Below are positions 60,811 through 64,000 of a DNA stretch of 64,000 bases, in pieces; position 1 is the first letter of the stretch; each line of letters begins with the position of its first letter. Source of the DNA: Neocallimastix lanati (nom. inval.) (taxonomy: Eukaryota > Neocallimastigomycota > Neocallimastigomycetes > Neocallimastigales > Neocallimastigaceae); assembly GCA_016946835.1 (NCBI GenBank), contig JACVTC010000013.1:359001-423000 (forward strand). The letters run 5' to 3'. Under the pieces are notes generated by a model. The model was not told the origin of the DNA, did not search any database, and worked only from the letters and a program-made list of their open reading frames with translations. A program made the translations under genes and the position numbers.

Positions 60811-61025
60811 TCATGATTTTTATCATTTGAATGATTTAATTGTTGATTTTTAAATAATTGATTAATGTCTTTTTCAATATTTTTATTGTTTATTTTAATG
60901 TTTATTATATCATAATATGTTTGTTTACTTTCTGGAAATATGTTTTCTTCTAATTTTCCTGAGTCTTCAGTTACGAATTGTTTATTTCCAGTAATACCTG
61001 TAGTTATAATTTTGTCCTTTTCATT

Positions 61026-62376
61026 TTATTTTCCTTTGTTTTCTTGATTCTTTACTTCATGTGATGTATTAAATTTAACATAATACTTTTCAATCCAGGG
61101 AATACCTAAAATGATATCTACGTCAGAAATATAAAGTGCATAGTGTTGAATAACTTCAAAATGGTTCTTGAAACGTAAGATACCCTTTTCAGTTTGTTCG
61201 TATATGGTAGAGGTACCATATCCTAGTCCAGTAACATTGAAAGGTCTTTTAACTTCATTCAATTTAATTTTGTTTTTGTTAACGAATGTTAGATGAATAA
61301 AATTCAAATCTGAGCCAGAGTCGATAAGAACCCTAACTGGAACTTCTTCAATATCATTTGTTTTTATATAGAAAGTAATTGTATTGTTCTTTCTTTTATT
61401 CATAGCATTTTCTTCATCAGTAATAGCTCTAATTTTTTGAGTATCATCGGATTCCTTTATCATTCTAATTCTTCTTAATTTTGCTGATGGAAGATTTTCA
61501 TTGGATTCTCTAATTTTATTCTTGTATTTAACTCCATAAGGTCTTTTTCTATTAGGACAATTAAAATATAAGTGTACTTGTTGTTTACATAAAAAACATA
61601 GACCTTTTTTCTTTTCTTCAGAAAAGTCTCTTTTAATTTTAACATATAAATTTTAATTATAGTTCTGGGTGTATCTTCTATATCTATCATTTTTGATCCT
61701 AAATAAATTAACGATCATCACGACGACTACTATTTCTCTGGTTGTGGTTATTGTTTTGTTGCGAATTTCGAACTCGTTGTTGATTATTATAGAATTCAAC
61801 AAGATTAGTTCGCTTTGACAAATTTTCAATTTGAACTACATCAGTATACAATTTGTTAAGGGAATCTGGATTTGGGTTAACAACGGCTAATTGTTCCTGC
61901 GTCTTATAATGTTTCCTTTAAGAAACATGTAAACTTTGGCAGATTCGTTGAAGTTCGAATTTTGACAAGTCGTTTTAAACTAGTTAATATATTCTAGAAC
62001 TTGCCCATACTTTTTCTGACGAAAGGTATCTAATTTACCATTTGTGCCACAATTATCTCTACTTCTGGATCCCCATAATTAACTTTAAGTTCCCTTTTAA
62101 AATTAATTATCTATCAAGGGATTTTCATTATCCCATAAATTGGAGGCTCAATTGATCACCTCTTAAAAATGAGGTTATAAATCTGACTTTTGACCTGTCG
62201 TCTGGAAATTCATCTGGGGTATCCTCAAAGTTCATATTTACAATTGTGAGGAACCCTTTAAGTTCTTTTCTTTCACCGTTAAAAATCGGTGGCTTGCTAA
62301 CTTTTCTTTTTTCTTCTCGTTGTTCCGCCATATCTTCAATGTAGAGATTTCTTAGTCTAATGTTAAGTTCTTCCAC
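61026..62376 (-). mobile_element. Ty3/gypsy fragment: gag, zinc knuckle and protease
   Basis: Minus strand: a Gag-like N-terminus (62376-62128: KPPIFNGERKELKGFLTIV, DDRSKVRFITSFLRGDQL), degenerate Gag sequence to 61690, a zinc-knuckle-like patch (CFLCKQQVHLYFNCPNRK near 61550-61605), then a retropepsin region (VPVRVLIDSGSDLNFIHLTF near 61300, DVDIILGIPWIEKYYVKFNT near 61090). PIFNGE, SFLRG and ILGIPWI are hallmarks of gypsy Gag and protease, not copia. No gypsy reverse transcriptase follows. The piece lies between copia integrase and copia reverse transcriptase. Several breaks. Confidence 0.8.
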
Positions 62377-63427
62377 TTTGAAAATAATAAAATAAAAAAT
62401 TTTTTTTTATTTAATAAAAAGAATTCTTATATATGATTATTATTTTTATTTAAATTTACTATTATAATAATATTATGTAAAGTTGACTTGGCTCTAACCA
62501 CTTGAAATAGTGCCCGTCTAGTAAACAAGTATATAATAATTATATTAAGTTTAAATAAAAATATTCTTGAATATTTCAACCACAGCGGATACCTAATGGC
62601 GGCAATTACGATACATCTCCAATTAGTAGCTCTTCAGGTAGTAATTTTTCAAGTTCAAGTAGTAACTCTTCAAGTAGTAACCGTAACGTGTCCCACTTTT
62701 CAAGCAAGGTAGTTGTTATTGTAACATATTCGTATAGAACAGATTACGATTACACAAAATACTAGTAATAAAAATACACAATTAAATTAGTTTTATTAAA
62801 ACACTTCTTTTTATTATTATCTCTTTATTAAAAAATTCTTTTATTAGTTATTAACTGCAAAATAGTTAATAACAACTACATTTTTTAAAATAAAATAATT
62901 TTACATGAGTTTATATTTTTTCTTAATTATAATATAGTATTTCTATTTATTTAAACATATATTTAATATAAAATAAACAAAAACTAATCTAAAATTAAAT
63001 AAAGTTATAAAATAACTAAAACTAATTCAATAAACTTTTTATTTAATTTGTTTCGACTGAAATTGAATAAGTGCTTATTTATTATTCATTTATTATTCAT
63101 TTATTATTAATACTATTAATTATACATTTACTATTTAATTTTTATGATTATTAAACTACACTAAAATTAAACTAAACTTAAATTAAACTAAACTAAAATT
63201 AAACTAAACTAAAATTATTAAAATATTTTATTATTAAATTTTAAGTTTTTTAAAAATTAATTTATGATTGTAAAAATATAAATTTATTATTAATTTATAT
63301 AAATCAATTCATTACATAAATTAATATATTTTACATAATTTAATGTATTAGCATTAATTTGTAAACGTGAATTACATTAAATAGTTTAATGAACAAATTA
63401 AATTAATTAATGTACTAAAGATATTGA
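62377..63427. other. Leader-like and unique sequence between gypsy gag and copia integrase
   Basis: A+T-rich except for 62470-62765, where G+C rises. Within it, 62596-62763 on the plus strand encodes a Ser/Asn-rich stretch (see separate entry). The right part (62770-63427) is low complexity with AAACTAAACTAAA repeats near 63170-63215. It could be the leader of the gypsy piece, by analogy with the GC-rich leader at 16361-17120. Confidence 0.4.
62596..62763 (+). pseudogene. Ser/Asn-rich coding-like fragment, unknown origin
   Basis: A frame open for 55 codons without its own start codon reads NGGNYDTSPISSSSGSNF, then Ser/Asn runs, then NRNVSHFSSKVVVIVTYSY before a TAG at 62761-62763. Ser uses mixed codons (AGT, TCA, TCT, AGC), so it is not a simple DNA repeat. 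It could be a piece of a host secreted or nuclear protein, or the sense-strand shadow of a gypsy leader. I recognise no domain. Confidence 0.3.
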
Positions 63428-64000
63428 TCATATCTTTACACATATTATATATGCCGTTGGATTTATTTCATCATATCCAAAGAATATACCTGGGAGTGAT
63501 GTTCCTTGAAATTTTCTTCTAAAAGACTTTGGGACGTAAAAGAACACTTGACAGACAAATACCTTGAACCTTTGATAATCGACCTTTTCATTGTTTAATT
63601 CTTCATAGGGTATCTTATTGTCATTTCCTTGATGAGGAATTCGGTTATGTATGTAATTTGCAGTTCTAACTGCATCTTCCCAAAACTTAAGATGTAGTTT
63701 TCCTTCCTTTAGAATTGCAGAAGCATTATATATTAATGTTTCTTGTAACTGCTCTGCCCTCCCATTTTGTTGGGGGATTATAAGGGATTGTAAATTATTG
63801 TTCAATTCCATTTTCCTCTCAAAAATTTGTGAAGTTATTATTTGTAAACTCTGTTCCGTTATCAGAACTTATAAATTTATGTTCTTATTATATATATTTC
63901 TTATTTTGTTGTACCACATTTTGAACTCATTGTGAACTTCACTTTTATTTTTAATGAAGTATACCCATGAGTATCATGTATAATCATCTAATATGGTTAA
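63428..64000 (-). mobile_element. Ty1/copia relic D: integrase region (runs off the window)
   Basis: Minus strand: IIPQQNGRAEQLQETLIYNAS near 63750, LKFWEDAVRTANYIHNRIPHQ near 63660, YEELNNEKVDYQRFKVFVC near 63580 and LPGIFFGYDEINPTAYI near 63450 form the C-terminal half of a copia integrase. Weaker similarity (SDNGTEF-like block near 63855) extends to the window edge. The element continues on the other side of the gypsy insertion at 60810. Confidence 0.82.

Overview
The window is overwhelmingly A+T-rich eukaryotic DNA: long poly-A/poly-T and AAT runs, small A+T-rich introns (58 to 210 bases, GT..AG), asparagine-rich coding linkers and dense LTR retrotransposons. Together with the one intact-looking host gene, a class C seven-transmembrane receptor with a beta-helix ectodomain, this points to an anaerobic gut fungus (Neocallimastigomycota). 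That assignment is inference; Dictyostelium-like AT-rich protists are the main alternative.

Layout. 1-9.3 kb: solo LTRs of at least five families, some nested or end to end, and one intact tRNA-Ala(UGC) gene at 5588-5659. 9.3-18.8 kb: a solo LTR followed directly by a full-length Ty3/gypsy element on the minus strand (10211-18833). Its two 1012-base LTRs look identical by eye, pol is one long frame, the leader is highly structured, and the primer binding site matches the 3' end of the tRNA-Ala gene above. 19.6-21 kb: a decayed gypsy with a 385-base LTR. 21.4-22.7 kb: a non-autonomous Mutator-like element. 22.7-24.2 kb: a heptamer minisatellite and an ankyrin-repeat pseudogene. 25.2-28.5 kb: an LTR piece, an (AAT)n run and an old minus-strand copia.

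29.1-35.5 kb (minus strand): the only large host gene, about 22 exons and about 1,137 residues. It encodes a signal peptide, a long right-handed beta-helix-like ectodomain, a Cys-rich EGF-like module and a seven-helix class C (7tm_3) receptor core.

36.8-52.3 kb: three plus-strand Ty1/copia relics in a row. The first is nearly full length and contains its reverse transcriptase region twice. The 5' regions of the first and third carry the same tandem array of short hairpins, with a compensated base-pair change. 52.3-54.2 kb: a minus-strand gypsy relic abutting the last copia, again with a tRNA-Ala-like primer site. 54.2-55.2 kb: a GC-richer island with a small unknown ORF. 55.2-58.1 kb: a solo LTR and a decayed Mutator-like element with FLYWCH and MULE transposase remnants. 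58.8-64.0 kb: a minus-strand copia whose integrase and reverse transcriptase are separated by a gypsy gag-protease piece.

The genes do not form a pathway. The picture is one surface receptor gene and one tRNA gene in a retrotransposon graveyard, where the tRNA gene supplies the probable replication primer of the resident gypsy lineages.
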